From: Pseudolabrys sp. FHR47
GTDB taxonomy: Bacteria > Pseudomonadota > Alphaproteobacteria > Rhizobiales > Xanthobacteraceae
NCBI RefSeq assembly: GCF_005153485.1
Contig: NZ_CP039740.1
Location: 4,343,001-4,407,000, forward strand
Direction of reading: 5' to 3'
DNA length: 64,000 nucleotides
Part shown: in pieces, positions 63,326 to 64,000 of the stretch
How the letters are laid out: the number at the start of each line of letters is the position of its first letter
Position numbering within the stretch: position 1 is the first letter of the stretch
Notes under the pieces: generated by a model
What the model saw: only the letters and a program-made list of their open reading frames with translations
The model's database searches: none
Told to the model about the DNA's origin: nothing
Translations under genes and position numbers: made by a program

Positions 63326-64000
63326 TTACTGCAGCAGGCTCAGAAGGTACTGCGGCATCTGGTTCGCCGACGCCGCCGCGGCGACCGCGGCCTGGGTCTT
63401 CACTTCCGCCGACGACAGCTTCGCCTGCTCAGCCGCAACGTCGACGTCGGAGATTGACGACTTCGCCGCACTCAGATTTTCTTCCGAAGTCGATATCTGG
63501 TTGGAACGGAATTCGAACCGCGACTCCTGCGCACCGATCTTGGCGCGGGCGGACGAGACCGTGCTGACCGCCGTATCGATAGCGGTGATCGCCGCGTCGC
63601 CGCCACTCTGGGTGCTGATGTCGAGAGAGCCAACACCCAGCGAAGTGGTGCTGAGATTATCGATCTTGATATCGATCGTATCCGCCGCGTCGGTACCGAC
63701 AAGTACACTCACGCCGGAGGAGAAGCTGCTGGTGCCATCGAGAAGGCTGACGCCGTTGTAGCGAGTGCCCGTCGCGATGCCGTCGATTTCGTCCTGCAGC
63801 TGTGCGAATTCGTCGTTGAGATAGGTGCGCTCGGTGTCGGTCACCGTGCCTGAGGACGACTGCGACGCCAGCGACTTCATACGCGTGAGGATTTCGCTGA
63901 TGTTGGACGCGCCGCCGTCGGCGGTCTGCAGCACTGCGGTCGCCTGGGTGGCATTGGTCGATGCCTGCTGCAGCGAGGTGATGTCGGAGGAAATCTTCGC
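63326..64000 (-). CDS. Flagellin, 5' end outside the window
   Basis: This is the filament subunit. The frame stays open to the right edge (A-K-I-S-S-D-I-T-S-L-Q-Q-A-S-T-N precedes), so the N-terminus is missing. Visible parts are TAVLQTADGGASNISEILTR, MKSLASQSSSGTVTDTERTY, NDEFAQLQDEIDGIATGTRY and the C-terminal RFEFRSNQISTSEENLSAAK, ending in ANQMPQYLLSLLQ. This is typical of short alphaproteobacterial flagellins. The chaperone FliS and the cap FliD are encoded just downstream. Confidence 0.93.
   Translation of the reverse strand, partial: AKISSDITSLQQASTNATQATAVLQTADGGASNISEILTRMKSLASQSSSGTVTDTERTYLNDEFAQLQDEIDGIATGTRYNGVSLLDGTSSFSSGVSVLVGTDAADTIDIKIDNLSTTSLGVGSLDISTQSGGDAAITAIDTAVSTVSSARAKIGAQESRFEFRSNQISTSEENLSAAKSSISDVDVAAEQAKLSSAEVKTQAAVAAAASANQMPQYLLSLLQ

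Overview
The window is GC-rich chromosomal DNA. It suggests an alphaproteobacterium of the order Hyphomicrobiales (Rhizobiales), probably close to the Bradyrhizobium/Rhodopseudomonas/Xanthobacteraceae group. This is an inference from four things: strong GC codon bias, flagellar genes of the FliD/FliS-containing type, short palindromic repeats I recognise from that group (GAGCATGATC...GATCATGCTC and CGGAATCCATA...TATGGATTCCGG), and the gene families present.

Layout. (1) 1-4860: the 3' part of a DHDPS-family lyase with its terminator, then an MFS exporter, LysR regulator and DUF4865 gene. These three are bracketed by decayed tRNA-Ser pieces (5' piece at 1117-1146, 3' piece at 4640-4663) and sit beside an intact tRNA-Ser(GGA) at 4767-4856, so the block looks like an old tRNA-associated insertion. 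(2) 5118-14955: a molybdenum/tungsten cofactor region. It holds the tungstate importer tupBCA, fdhD, mobA, three MoeA-family genes (one fused to a periplasmic-binding-like domain), an HTH-MobB fusion and a TusA-like protein. Together these would supply and mature a Mo/W enzyme, most likely formate dehydrogenase. (3) 15062-16875: an ABC-F ATPase whose C-terminal domain is detached by clustered frameshifts. (4) 16990-24511: a D-amino-acid dehydrogenase divergent from a LysR gene and class-III aminotransferase, followed by a TAXI-type TRAP importer; then a histone-H1-like lysine-rich protein. (5) 25342-38130: a complete C-P lyase region. Transport, accessory and regulator genes (phnE, phnD, phnC, DUF1045, phnM-like, acetyltransferase, phnF) are on the minus strand, and phnG-H-I-J-(GNAT)-K-L-M on the plus strand, diverging from two palindromic operators at 31867-31926. 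(6) 38282-54456: a small secreted protein, then an amine/polyamine catabolic region: a glutamine-synthetase-like ligase, two aldehyde dehydrogenases, Fe-alcohol dehydrogenase, PotABCD-type importer, PuuB-like amine oxidase, enolase-superfamily enzyme, MocR regulator and GMC oxidoreductase. (7) 54479-64000: flagellar genes on the minus strand (flagellin, fliD, fliS, flgD, flgE, unknown 110-aa gene, flgN-like, flgK, flgL), interrupted by an orphan anti-sigma-like/periplasmic metal-sensor pair.

Most long reading frames antisense to these genes are shadows caused by the high GC content. No CRISPR array, rRNA, transposase or integrase was seen.
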